Assembly (NCBI GenBank): GCA_040386295.1
Contig: JAZKFR010000073.1
Coordinates: forward strand, 1 to 34,170
Direction: 5' to 3'
DNA: 34,170 bases
Source of the DNA: JAZKFR01 sp040386295
Lineage (GTDB): Bacteria; Pseudomonadota; Gammaproteobacteria; Burkholderiales; Rhodocyclaceae
Of this stretch, positions 1-7,266 are shown piece after piece (the first letter of the stretch is position 1; the number at the start of each line of letters is the position of its first letter). Made by a program: the position numbers and the translations under genes. Under the pieces are notes generated by a model that saw only the letters and a list, made by a program, of their open reading frames with translations, was not told the origin of the DNA and ran no database searches.

Positions 1-1500
1 ATGCACGATGATCGACAGCGCATCAACCTTCTCGCCGTTGATCAAGATATCGAGCTTGACCACGTCGGCGGCACGATACTCTTTAAATTCATAGTCCAAA
101 GAAGCATAGCCACGCGAAACCGATTTCAGACGATCAAAAAAGTCCATCACCACTTCGGCCATCGGCATTTCATACACCAACTGCACCTGGCGGCCACGGT
201 AAGTCATATCGACTTGATTGCCACGCTTTTGATTACACAGGGTGATCACGTTACCCAAGTACTCTTGCGGGACAAAAACAGTGGTCGTAATAATCGGCTC
301 GCGGATTTCTTCGGTTTTCGACGGATCAGGCAATTTGGCCGGGTTCTCAACACGAACCAGCTTGCCATCGCGCATCAGTACTTCATAGACGACCGTGGGC
401 GCCGTACTAATCAGATTTTGATCAAACTCACGCTCCAAGCGCTCTTGCACGATCTCCATGTGCAACAGACCCAAAAACCCGCAGCGGAAGCCAAAGCCTA
501 GTGCTTGCGACACTTCTGGCTCGTAATGCAGCGAAGCGTCGTTCAGCTTCAGCTTCTCCAAAGACTCACGCAAAGCGTCGTACTGATTCGACTCAACTGG
601 GTACAACCCAGCAAACACCTGCGATTTAATTTCCTTGAAGCCTGGCAAAGCCTGCGCTGCGGGTCGCTCGGCCAAGGTCATGGTGTCGCCGACTTTAGCC
701 GCTTGTAGCTCTTTAATCCCGGCCACCACAAAGCCCACTTCGCCCGCCGACAATTGCTCGCGCACCAGCGCTTTAGGCGTAAACACACCGACCTGTTCGC
801 ACAAATGGGTAGACCCTGCTGCCATCAGGCGGATTTTATCTTTCGCACGCAAAGTGCCATCGACCACGCGCACCAGCATGATCACGCCAACGTAGTTGTC
901 GAACCAAGAATCGATCAACAAAGCCTTCAAAGGCGCCTCGGGATCGCCCTTGGGTGGCGGAATGCGCTTGATAATCGCCTCCAGAATATCGACCACGCCG
1001 ACACCTGTTTTGGCCGACGCCAAAACCGCCTCGGACGCATCAACACCGATCACATCCTCAATTTCTTGGCGTGCACTATCCGGCATGGCCGACGGCAAAT
1101 CGATTTTATTGAGCACAGGCAAGACCTCAACACCTAACTCAATCGCCGTATAGCAATTGGCCACCGTCTGCGCCTCAACCCCTTGCGACGCATCGACCAC
1201 CAACAGCGCGCCCTCGCAAGCAGAGAGAGAACGCGACACCTCGTATGAAAAATCAACGTGTCCGGGCGTATCAATCAAGTTCAGTTGATAGACCTGACCG
1301 CTGCGCGAGGTATAGCTCAAGGCCGCCGTCTGCGCTTTGATCGTAATTCCGCGCTCACGTTCGATATCCATAGAATCAAGAACTTGAGCCGCCATTTCGC
1401 GATCGGACAAACCACCACATAGATGAATAATGCGATCGGCGAGCGTTGATTTTCCGTGGTCGATATGGGCAATGATTGAAAAATTACGCGTGTATTGCAT
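1..1500 (-). CDS. lepA: Elongation factor 4 (LepA), C-terminus cut by window edge
   Basis: Ribosome-associated translational GTPase that remodels or back-translocates ribosomes. The reverse-strand frame is open from the ATG at 1498-1500 to base 1. It starts MQYTRNFSIIAHIDHGKST, with the P-loop AHIDHGKST at residues 11-19, followed by the switch II motif DTPGH in LIDTPGHVDFSYEVSR, and NKID for guanine recognition. It continues through domain II and the EF-G III/V-like domains. About 500 codons are present; the family is normally near 600 residues, so roughly the last 100 residues (the LepA-specific C-terminal domain) lie outside the window. The next upstream gene on the same strand is doxX, separated by an intrinsic terminator at 1538-1563, so lepA probably has its own promoter. 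Identification is secure. Confidence 0.96.
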   Translation of the reverse strand, partial: MQYTRNFSIIAHIDHGKSTLADRIIHLCGGLSDREMAAQVLDSMDIERERGITIKAQTAALSYTSRSGQVYQLNLIDTPGHVDFSYEVSRSLSACEGALLVVDASQGVEAQTVANCYTAIELGVEVLPVLNKIDLPSAMPDSARQEIEDVIGVDASEAVLASAKTGVGVVDILEAIIKRIPPPKGDPEAPLKALLIDSWFDNYVGVIMLVRVVDGTLRAKDKIRLMAAGSTHLCEQVGVFTPKALVREQLSAGEVGFVVAGIKELQAAKVGDTMTLAERPAAQALPGFKEIKSQVFAGLYPVESNQYDALRESLEKLKLNDASLHYEPEVSQALGFGFRCGFLGLLHMEIVQERLEREFDQNLISTAPTVVYEVLMRDGKLVRVENPAKLPDPSKTEEIREPIITTTVFVPQEYLGNVITLCNQKRGNQVDMTYRGRQVQLVYEMPMAEVVMDFFDRLKSVSRGYASLDYEFKEYRAADVVKLDILINGEKVDALSIIVH

Positions 1501-1537
1501 GGTTTTAAGCATGTCGCAGCAAAGAAGCCGCGCCTAG

Positions 1538-1563
1538 AAAAAAGGGTGCCAGCAAGCACCCTT
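1538..1563 (-). terminator. Intrinsic terminator ending the buf operon
   Basis: Read on the minus strand there is a perfect stem (AAGGGTGC/GCACCCTT, loop TTGCTG) running straight into six T residues. It lies about 110 bp past the doxX stop and 38 bp before the lepA ATG, so it separates the buf operon from lepA. Because it is so close to lepA, a lepA promoter upstream of it would place the hairpin in the lepA leader. Confidence 0.8.
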
Positions 1564-1673
1564 GGTCGGATTGATGTGAGGTCGGCGATTTTAACGGATT
1601 TTCTCCGCTGGCCGTTGACTTTGCGCGCCTAGGCGTTCGTCTTCAGGCAGCCGTAGCACCTTGCCGCTAAGCC

Positions 1674-2207
1674 TTAGCAAGACTTAGACGAACAGCGTAC
1701 AAGCCAGTAATCAAGGGAAAATGTACCTGCTCCCTTGGCCAGCAAAAACAACAACACCGCCGCCCACACACCATGGGTTGGATAAGCATCGGGGTAAATA
1801 AAAATTTGAATACTCAAAGTCATCAGCAATAAAGCCAAGGCCGAAAAGCGCGTGGCCAAGCCGAGCAGCAACAAAATAGGGAATAAATGCTCGGCAAACG
1901 CCGCCAAAGGCGCGGCCAACTCAGGCGAGATCAGCGGCAAACGGTATTCAGTTTGAAATAGCTCCAGCGCCGAAGCCGACAAATGCGGCCAGCCGAGGTG
2001 AAACTCACCGTTGATCAAATCAATCGCCAGCCCCTCAATTTTGGTCTGCCCCGACTTCCAAAAAACAGCGGCAATCGAAAAACGCGCAAGCAAAGCAATC
2101 AAGCTCTCAGGAATACGCTCAAACAAACTCATGACGCAACGCAACTGCCGCGCGGCGCAAGTAAAAAGACAAGGACGAGCATTCGATTGATCTGTTTTGA
2201 GGTTCAT
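1674..2207 (-). CDS. DoxX-family membrane protein, last gene of buf operon
   Basis: Small integral membrane protein of the DoxX family, 177 residues with about four hydrophobic helices (LIALLARFSIAAVFWKSGQTK; LAAFAEHLFPILLLLGLATR; FSALALLLMTLSIQIFIYP; GVWAAVLLFLLAKGAG). The motif FWKSGQTKI followed by a long loop and the FAEHLFPILLLLGL helix are typical. DoxX-type genes commonly accompany DUF2282/DUF692/DUF2063 genes in bufferin operons; their exact role there is not established. The start at 2207 has AGGAG eight bases upstream. The alternative MSLFERIPES at 2132 fits the usual family start but lacks a ribosome site, so the first 25 residues are uncertain. It begins 33 bp after the stop of the protease-fusion gene and is followed by the terminator at 1538-1563. 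Confidence 0.85.
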   Translation of the reverse strand: MNLKTDQSNARPCLFTCAARQLRCVMSLFERIPESLIALLARFSIAAVFWKSGQTKIEGLAIDLINGEFHLGWPHLSASALELFQTEYRLPLISPELAAPLAAFAEHLFPILLLLGLATRFSALALLLMTLSIQIFIYPDAYPTHGVWAAVLLFLLAKGAGTFSLDYWLVRCSSKSC

Positions 2208-2240
2208 GGGGGCAGCTCCTGGTGGGGGAAGGATTAGAGT

Positions 2241-4697
2241 TTAGGGGTTTGCAACCGCAGTAGCGGGTGCGCTGCTGGGGGACGCTGCTAGACGAAACTT
2301 AGCGCTTTCTTCGCGCCTCCAATCGTCGACTTGGTATTGACGCTCTGAAAAATCAGCGCCAGGCGTGTTAGCCAATTTTTCCAATGCTTGCAGGCACTGG
2401 ATAACCGCCTTTGCTTCTGTAGCTACAGCTTTTTCCTTCTGCTTCTCGTTAAGTTTTAGCTCTTTATCCGAAAATTTGCATGGCGTTATCGCCTGCACTG
2501 CCTCGGCCAAATACTGCCAATGCGCACCTTGCTCAAGCACACTATTGGGCAAGGATTCAGGCTGATTACCACCAAAATCATCGGAACGAGTGTTCGGCTT
2601 TGGCCCGACAAACCAGTTAAAAGGCGCCCAAACCCACTCGCCTAGCGCCACCTTTGCCGAATCATCTTTTACCCCCAATAGGGTTCTAAAGACGTTTTGG
2701 TAGTTTGCATAAGCCGAATCTGTTTCAAAAACATAGCTGTGCAGCAGCTGCATATGCGCTTGAGAAATAATGTGGTGACGCGCGCCATCGCCTAATCCAG
2801 CCTCGCCCGGCAGCTGAATTTTCTCCAAGCTTGGGCTCAGCGCGAAAGCGCCGGCTTGTTCTGGAAAATCGGGGCGTTTACCGGTTTTTCTGCCGCTGCG
2901 GAAGAAGACAACCGGCAGATCGGCAGAACGCTGTCCGGGCAAAGGCTGGCGCGCCGACCCGGACTCAAGGTCAGCCAAAATTTTGTTGATCAAATAGCCT
3001 TTAACGATGCCCGTGGACAGGCTGTCAACTAGGCTCAGCGTCACTGCGCTAGTTGACGCCTGCGCCTCCTGCGCCCGGTCAGAACTGGGCATCTGCTCTT
3101 TTTTTATAGGTGTTTTAGCCTGCTGATTCGGCTGCAACACTGACAACAAAAGCTCAAGCTGTACTGACGACAAAGCCGTTTTAACGGCTTCTTCACTCAC
3201 TTTCTCCTGCTGAATTTTCCCCGTAGGCGTCAGTACCTGTTGATCCATGAGTGCGGCACGCAAGGAAAGAACATACGCTGGCTCAATATGTCGTTGCGCT
3301 GCGATGGCCAGGCGTTGCGACTCCCTAAATTCCGTCTGCTCCCGCAGAAAACGCAAAATGATCGCAACCGGATTAGGTAAGTCAGCCACTTTGTCCAGTG
3401 TGGCTCTGAGCCGCTCCGGCGTGATCGCTTGAGGCGGGACAGCCCCCGCTTCGGCGACCAGCCCATCTTCCAACAAGGCTTGCCAAATTGCCGAAAAATG
3501 CGCTCTCTCATAACCAATACTCGCCAAGCCTGGCTGCGAAAAGTTTTTCCGCTCGATGGACGCCATCCCGGTTGACGATAACCCCATGATCTCGCACAAA
3601 AAACCAGCCAAATCTTCCTGCTCAGACTCGTCTGCCTCAAGAATGATTTCCGCATCGTCATGCTGTGTCTGCAAAGCAGCCTGCGCTTCAGAAAATCGAT
3701 CTCGCGGCGCGAAACTTTCTGCGGCAATCATGCCGACCAGAACCGGCACCCCGTTTTGCACGCAGACAATCGGCCCACCCGACATGCCCTTCACCGCCGT
3801 CGCGTCGATTTTCAGCGCAAAAATCTGGCCGTCAGCCTCTTTCTCGAAAGCAGAAATTCTGCCTCTGTGCACGTGCGGCTCCTGCTCGTCAAACGGAATA
3901 CCGCACAAATAAACCTCGTCGCCCAATTGCAAGGCCGCCACATCGCCCAGCGGCAAAATCGCGCCGGTGTACGCCGAGCTGAGGGCATGCACGCAGGCAT
4001 CGTAGTTCGTAGAAGTTTGGGCAGCGCTTTCCAGCTCAAGGGTTTGCCCATTGATCGACGCAGTTGTCTGCTGTGCAGAAGCGACAGCTTGGCTGCCCGC
4101 GTGCAGCGCGCTCAGCAACTTAGGCTGGCCATCAACCCCAGTAAATAAGCAAGCCGAACTTTTGTGCACGGACTGAGCCCCTCCGAACTGAGCCCCTCTT
4201 TTCTCCGCCGTTGGGACAAGAAACAATGCCGTGCAATCAATCATGGCTTGATAAATCTCCGCCTGAGTCATGGCTAAGCGAGGCTGATCGTCTTCCGGCA
4301 CAGGCGATTTACTACCGACGCAACCGCCCCCAACACCCCGCTGATGAATCGATACCGAGCGCGGCACATCGTACAAACTGCGCTCTAATGTGACGTAGGT
4401 ATCGGCGCAATAGGCTTGCGCAACAGGCAGCCCGCCGTCTTTAAAGGCCTGCGCCAACTCAGGCGGCAGCGTCACGCTCAACTCAAGCGGCGGCTCTTCA
4501 GACGGCTGATCTGGCCTCTGCAAGCGAGCGCTCAAAGTACCGTCAGCGTTCAAAAGCAAAGTCAGCTGGGCTGAATTGGCAAGCGGGTATAGGCGCACTT
4601 GCGTCGACTGCGCAGCAGGACTCAAAGCAGATATATCAGCGAAGACCAAAGCATCATGGCGAGCACACATCTCCGGCAAGGCATGGGTTATCGGCAC
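2241..4697 (-). CDS. Trypsin-like protease fused to putative HH-motif nuclease/effector domain
   Basis: 818-residue protein of unknown function, with no signal peptide or membrane helix visible. Residues 1-150 are an uncharacterised N-terminal part. Residues about 165-330 resemble a chymotrypsin-fold serine protease: H199 in LLSALHAG, D233 in NYDACV and S306 in GMSGGPI form an apparent triad. Residues about 390-575 are mostly predicted helix plus a Gln/Ser-rich linker (520-550). Residues about 590-715 contain RHHII (H641, H642) and, 50 residues later, APFNWFVGPKPNTRSDDFGG (N694, R704, D706, D707), an arrangement reminiscent of HNH-type nuclease or polymorphic-toxin domains; this part is inference. 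The GTG start is supported by AGGAG six bases upstream. The gene sits 47 bp after bufC and 33 bp before doxX, inside a buf operon where such a gene is not usual. Proteolytic self-activation of an effector is a plausible but untested model. Confidence 0.72.
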   Translation of the reverse strand: MPITHALPEMCARHDALVFADISALSPAAQSTQVRLYPLANSAQLTLLLNADGTLSARLQRPDQPSEEPPLELSVTLPPELAQAFKDGGLPVAQAYCADTYVTLERSLYDVPRSVSIHQRGVGGGCVGSKSPVPEDDQPRLAMTQAEIYQAMIDCTALFLVPTAEKRGAQFGGAQSVHKSSACLFTGVDGQPKLLSALHAGSQAVASAQQTTASINGQTLELESAAQTSTNYDACVHALSSAYTGAILPLGDVAALQLGDEVYLCGIPFDEQEPHVHRGRISAFEKEADGQIFALKIDATAVKGMSGGPIVCVQNGVPVLVGMIAAESFAPRDRFSEAQAALQTQHDDAEIILEADESEQEDLAGFLCEIMGLSSTGMASIERKNFSQPGLASIGYERAHFSAIWQALLEDGLVAEAGAVPPQAITPERLRATLDKVADLPNPVAIILRFLREQTEFRESQRLAIAAQRHIEPAYVLSLRAALMDQQVLTPTGKIQQEKVSEEAVKTALSSVQLELLLSVLQPNQQAKTPIKKEQMPSSDRAQEAQASTSAVTLSLVDSLSTGIVKGYLINKILADLESGSARQPLPGQRSADLPVVFFRSGRKTGKRPDFPEQAGAFALSPSLEKIQLPGEAGLGDGARHHIISQAHMQLLHSYVFETDSAYANYQNVFRTLLGVKDDSAKVALGEWVWAPFNWFVGPKPNTRSDDFGGNQPESLPNSVLEQGAHWQYLAEAVQAITPCKFSDKELKLNEKQKEKAVATEAKAVIQCLQALEKLANTPGADFSERQYQVDDWRREESAKFRLAASPSSAPATAVANP

Positions 4698-4744
4698 GCG
4701 TTTCTCCTAGCAATTCAATTTTTGGCTGGCTTGCGCGCTCAAAA

Positions 4745-5608
4745 TCAGCAGGCGCTGGCCACAGGGGAAGGGGAAGCCGTAGCAAGCGCAGCCACTGCCT
4801 GACTCCTAAATAACAAAGCCAAGGTATCGCTCAAAGCGAAATCGAGCTGCTCGGCAAGCTCGACGCGTTCGGTCTGATTCCCGTGCGTCATCTCTTCTAA
4901 AGCATCGCCCAAGTTTGCACCGGCCAGCAGGCAAGCGACAAAGTCGGCAGCCGCCGCTGAAATACGGGTCATTTCGACCTCAAATTGCGGGCGCACAATC
5001 AGCACAGACTCGGGCTGTGTGGGATCGACCGTCGCAATATCGAGCAAACCTTGGTGCGCAGCCCACAGCGAGAGCACCGCGTAGCGCGAGCGCAAAAGGC
5101 GCAATGAAGGCTGAAAAATCACTCGCAGTCCTGGTAGTTGCTCAGGATCAGCCAAACGCTCGGCCAACTGTTTGGCGTCTAATGCCTGCGCGTCGGCGGC
5201 GTGGTAGGCGGCAACGTGTAGCGACTCCAAACGCGCCACGTCGGCGAGATAAGGCAAAGCGGCAGCAGGCGAAAACCCCTCGATAAACTCAGCAAAAGAC
5301 TCGCCATAACAAGCCATCACTCTTGAAGTAGGCGGCGTTTGCCGGGCGAACACGCCGGCCATAGCACGAAAAAAATCTTCGCCCACCAAGGCGAGCACCA
5401 CGGGGTAACGATCGGCCAAGGCATCAACAAGCGAGACGAATACATTGTTGCGATACACAGCAAAGCGCGCAGCGGGGTCAGAACCGTTCCAGGTTTTCAG
5501 TCCGAGTGCAGGCGGCAGGGCTTGATCGGAGGCAAACAGCGCTTGAGAAAACAAATCGTTCATACGCGATAGGGCGGAGAGAGAAGGGGTAAAAAAGCGA
5601 TTAAGCAC
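4745..5608 (-). CDS. bufC: BufC-like DUF2063 protein, partner of DUF692 enzyme
   Basis: DUF2063 family protein (related to MbnC/TglI), expected to recruit the peptide substrate to its DUF692 partner. Typical stretches are DLFSQALFASDQALPP, RFAVYRNNVFVSLVDALAD followed by YPVVLALVGEDFFRAMAGVF (the family signature), and a C-terminal winged-helix-like region with YAVLSLWAAHQG. The 287-residue frame starts at GTG (5608); an internal ATG at 5563 (MNDLFSQALF) matches the usual family start, and neither has a convincing ribosome site. It lies 90 bp after bufB, same strand, and the intervening DNA contains a 15-bp tandem duplication. Assignment rests on family signature plus neighbours bufA and bufB. 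Confidence 0.88.
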   Translation of the reverse strand: MLNRFFTPSLSALSRMNDLFSQALFASDQALPPALGLKTWNGSDPAARFAVYRNNVFVSLVDALADRYPVVLALVGEDFFRAMAGVFARQTPPTSRVMACYGESFAEFIEGFSPAAALPYLADVARLESLHVAAYHAADAQALDAKQLAERLADPEQLPGLRVIFQPSLRLLRSRYAVLSLWAAHQGLLDIATVDPTQPESVLIVRPQFEVEMTRISAAAADFVACLLAGANLGDALEEMTHGNQTERVELAEQLDFALSDTLALLFRSQAVAALATASPSPVASAC

Positions 5609-5654
5609 AGACGAAGCTAAGGAAAAACGAACTCAAGCTCAATAACCTCAACAA

Positions 5655-5684
5655 CTATTCCGTCGTGCACTATTCCGTCGTGCA
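5655..5684. repeat. Tandem 15-bp duplication between bufB and bufC
   Basis: Two perfect adjacent copies of ctattccgtcgtgca occupy 5655-5669 and 5670-5684, in the 90-bp gap between the bufB stop and bufC start. It probably arose by replication slippage. No function is evident. Confidence 0.8.
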
Positions 5685-5698
5685 GCGGCGCGCTAAAT

Positions 5699-6631
5699 CT
5701 AGGCCGGACAGTTTTCGGCACGGGCTGTTGCGGCACACAGCAAGTGCTCAGCCTGCTGACTCTCCGCCAGCAATACAGCAAAGGCAGGAATGTCGTTATC
5801 GCGCTCAAGCAGCGTCGCCACCGGGCCGCAGCGCTCTAGGGCATATTCGTACAACTGCCAAACCGCTTGGGCGACAGGCGCTCCGTGGCTGTCGATGAGC
5901 AAACGGTCGCCCGCTGCGTCACGATCTTCAGCAAAGCCAGCCAAATGAATTTCGCCGATGGCGGCAGGAGGAAAGGCACGAATCATGGCGTAAGGATCAC
6001 GCTGATGATTGACGCAGGAAACATAAACGTTGTTCACGTCCAATAACAAACCACAGCCAGTACGCCGCAGCACTTCGTTAATGAACTCGCTTTCGCTCAT
6101 CGTGGACGCAGAAAACTCAAGGTAGCTCGCTGGATTCTCGAGCAACATTCGTCTTTGCAAACGCGATTGCACTTGATCGATATGTTCACAAACGCGCTGC
6201 AAGGTCGGCGCATCGTAAGCAATCGGCAACAAATCGTTGAGAAAAACCTCACCATGGCTAGACCACGCTAAATGCTCCGAAAACGACTCGGGCGCATAGC
6301 GCTCAAGCAGGACGGACAAACGCTCTAGGTGTTCCAAATCCAGCGGCTGCACGCCGCCCAGCGATAAACCAACGCCGTGGATAGAAAGCGGATAACGCGC
6401 ACGAATACGGCTCAGATAGTGGTGAAAGGCACCGCCATCGACCAGATAATTCTCGGCATGCACTTCAAAAAAGCCAAGCTCGGGCCAAGATGAAACAATT
6501 TCTTGAAAGTGTTCCGGCTTTAAACCCAGGCCAGCGCGTGCTGGCAAAGCAGAAGCCGGTGCTGCGATAGAGCCGACAGAGGCGCTAACCAAAGCAGGCA
6601 TAGCAGAGGTGAAATCCGGCGATGTCGGCAT
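5699..6631 (-). CDS. bufB: BufB-like DUF692 multinuclear iron enzyme
   Basis: DUF692 family (MbnB/TglH-like) TIM-barrel enzyme with non-haem iron that oxidatively modifies cysteines of a partner peptide; in bufferins the product is reported as thiooxazole. Conserved metal-ligand stretches are all visible: EVHAENYLVDGG, SIHGVGLSLGG, SEHLAWSS, LLENPASYLE, LLLDVNNVYVSCVNH, GEIHLAGF, LIDSHGAPV and TLLERDNDIP. At 310 residues it is slightly longer than the usual ~280, because about 30 residues precede the family start around AGLGLKPEHFQEIV; the ATG at 6631 is the only good upstream start but has a weak ribosome site. It lies 37 bp downstream of bufA and is presumably co-transcribed. The substrate is expected to be the adjacent BufA. 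Confidence 0.93.
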   Translation of the reverse strand: MPTSPDFTSAMPALVSASVGSIAAPASALPARAGLGLKPEHFQEIVSSWPELGFFEVHAENYLVDGGAFHHYLSRIRARYPLSIHGVGLSLGGVQPLDLEHLERLSVLLERYAPESFSEHLAWSSHGEVFLNDLLPIAYDAPTLQRVCEHIDQVQSRLQRRMLLENPASYLEFSASTMSESEFINEVLRRTGCGLLLDVNNVYVSCVNHQRDPYAMIRAFPPAAIGEIHLAGFAEDRDAAGDRLLIDSHGAPVAQAVWQLYEYALERCGPVATLLERDNDIPAFAVLLAESQQAEHLLCAATARAENCPA

Positions 6632-6668
6632 CAGTAGCGCTCTGTCAACTCACATCAACGCCGAGAAA

Positions 6669-6986
6669 TTAGGCGCTCTTTTCCTTAAATTCTTTCAGCT
6701 GACCATAACCCGTAGGTGAGGTTTTGGACGAGGTTTTCGCGCAGCTGCCAGCGGGCACCAGAGTCCAGGCATTACCTTGGTGGTCGATCTTAGACGTACC
6801 CGCACAAGAAGTACCCGCACCAGCTTTACAACTGTTCTGGCCTTTGAGCGAAATACCGAAACATTTCTCTTTACTCGCTGCGTCGTCAGCAGCCGAGGCA
6901 GTCGTTGTTACCATCGAAAGCGCAGCGCCGAAAGCAAGGCTTAAGGCCGTTACAGTAGCTTTTTGGGTCAAGGTCAATTTGCTCAT
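6669..6986 (-). CDS. bufA: Bufferin precursor peptide (DUF2282), exported
   Basis: DUF2282 family precursor of a ribosomally made, post-translationally modified copper-binding peptide. The chosen ATG (6986) has AAGGAG five bases upstream and opens MSKLTLTQKA; the frame extends upstream to 7070 but has no support there. Residues 1-32 are a Sec signal peptide ending SMVTTTASA, cleaved before ADDA. The mature part has four cysteines (C42, C53, C61, C82) in EKCFGISLKGQNSCKAG, SCAGTSKID and VPAGSCAK, with the DUF2282 core GTSKIDHQGNAWTLVP. Total 105 residues, usual for the family. It heads the operon bufA-bufB-bufC-protease fusion-doxX and carries a repeat-containing promoter region at 7066-7097. 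In Caulobacter such operons are metal-induced and protect against copper excess; that role is inferred here. Confidence 0.93.
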   Translation of the reverse strand: MSKLTLTQKATVTALSLAFGAALSMVTTTASAADDAASKEKCFGISLKGQNSCKAGAGTSCAGTSKIDHQGNAWTLVPAGSCAKTSSKTSPTGYGQLKEFKEKSA

Positions 6987-7065
6987 CACAACTCCTTTGT
7001 GGTTAAAAAGCGCCTCAGTAGGCGTTTTACTACCGCTAGCAAAACATACGAAGTCATACGCAGTG

Positions 7066-7097
7066 CGCAAACGAGGTTCGGTCGAGGTTCGTTTGCG
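7066..7097. promoter_or_regulatory. Inverted/direct repeat upstream of bufA, possible operator
   Basis: A perfect 9-bp inverted repeat (cgcaaacga at 7066-7074, tcgtttgcg at 7089-7097) overlaps an 11-bp-period direct repeat (gaggttcg at 7073-7080 and 7084-7091). It lies about 80 bp before the bufA ATG, in the 280-bp gap between bufA and the upstream permease gene. On the coding strand the repeats read CGAACCTC twice, which could be regulator half-sites or ECF sigma -35-like elements; I found no convincing -10. The rest of the gap (6987-7266) shows nothing else I can support. Confidence 0.4.
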
Positions 7098-7266
7098 ACC
7101 CTACTTTGATGCTCTGCTAGCTAGGTAGTCGGGGGTAGCTCATGGCCAAATTCAGCGCCTATGACCATGGGCTAAAACAATCTGCGCATCCTCTTCAGCC
7201 GCCATTTTTCGAGCCTAGCGACTTGGCTGGCGGAATCTTGCCGCAGCGCAGCAGTCTAGCAGCCAC

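Noticed and set aside
3230..3727. 165-codon frame within the protease-fusion gene, possible frameshift product
   Set aside because: The 818-codon frame is uninterrupted across it and carries the motifs; the alternative is Arg/Trp-rich noise.
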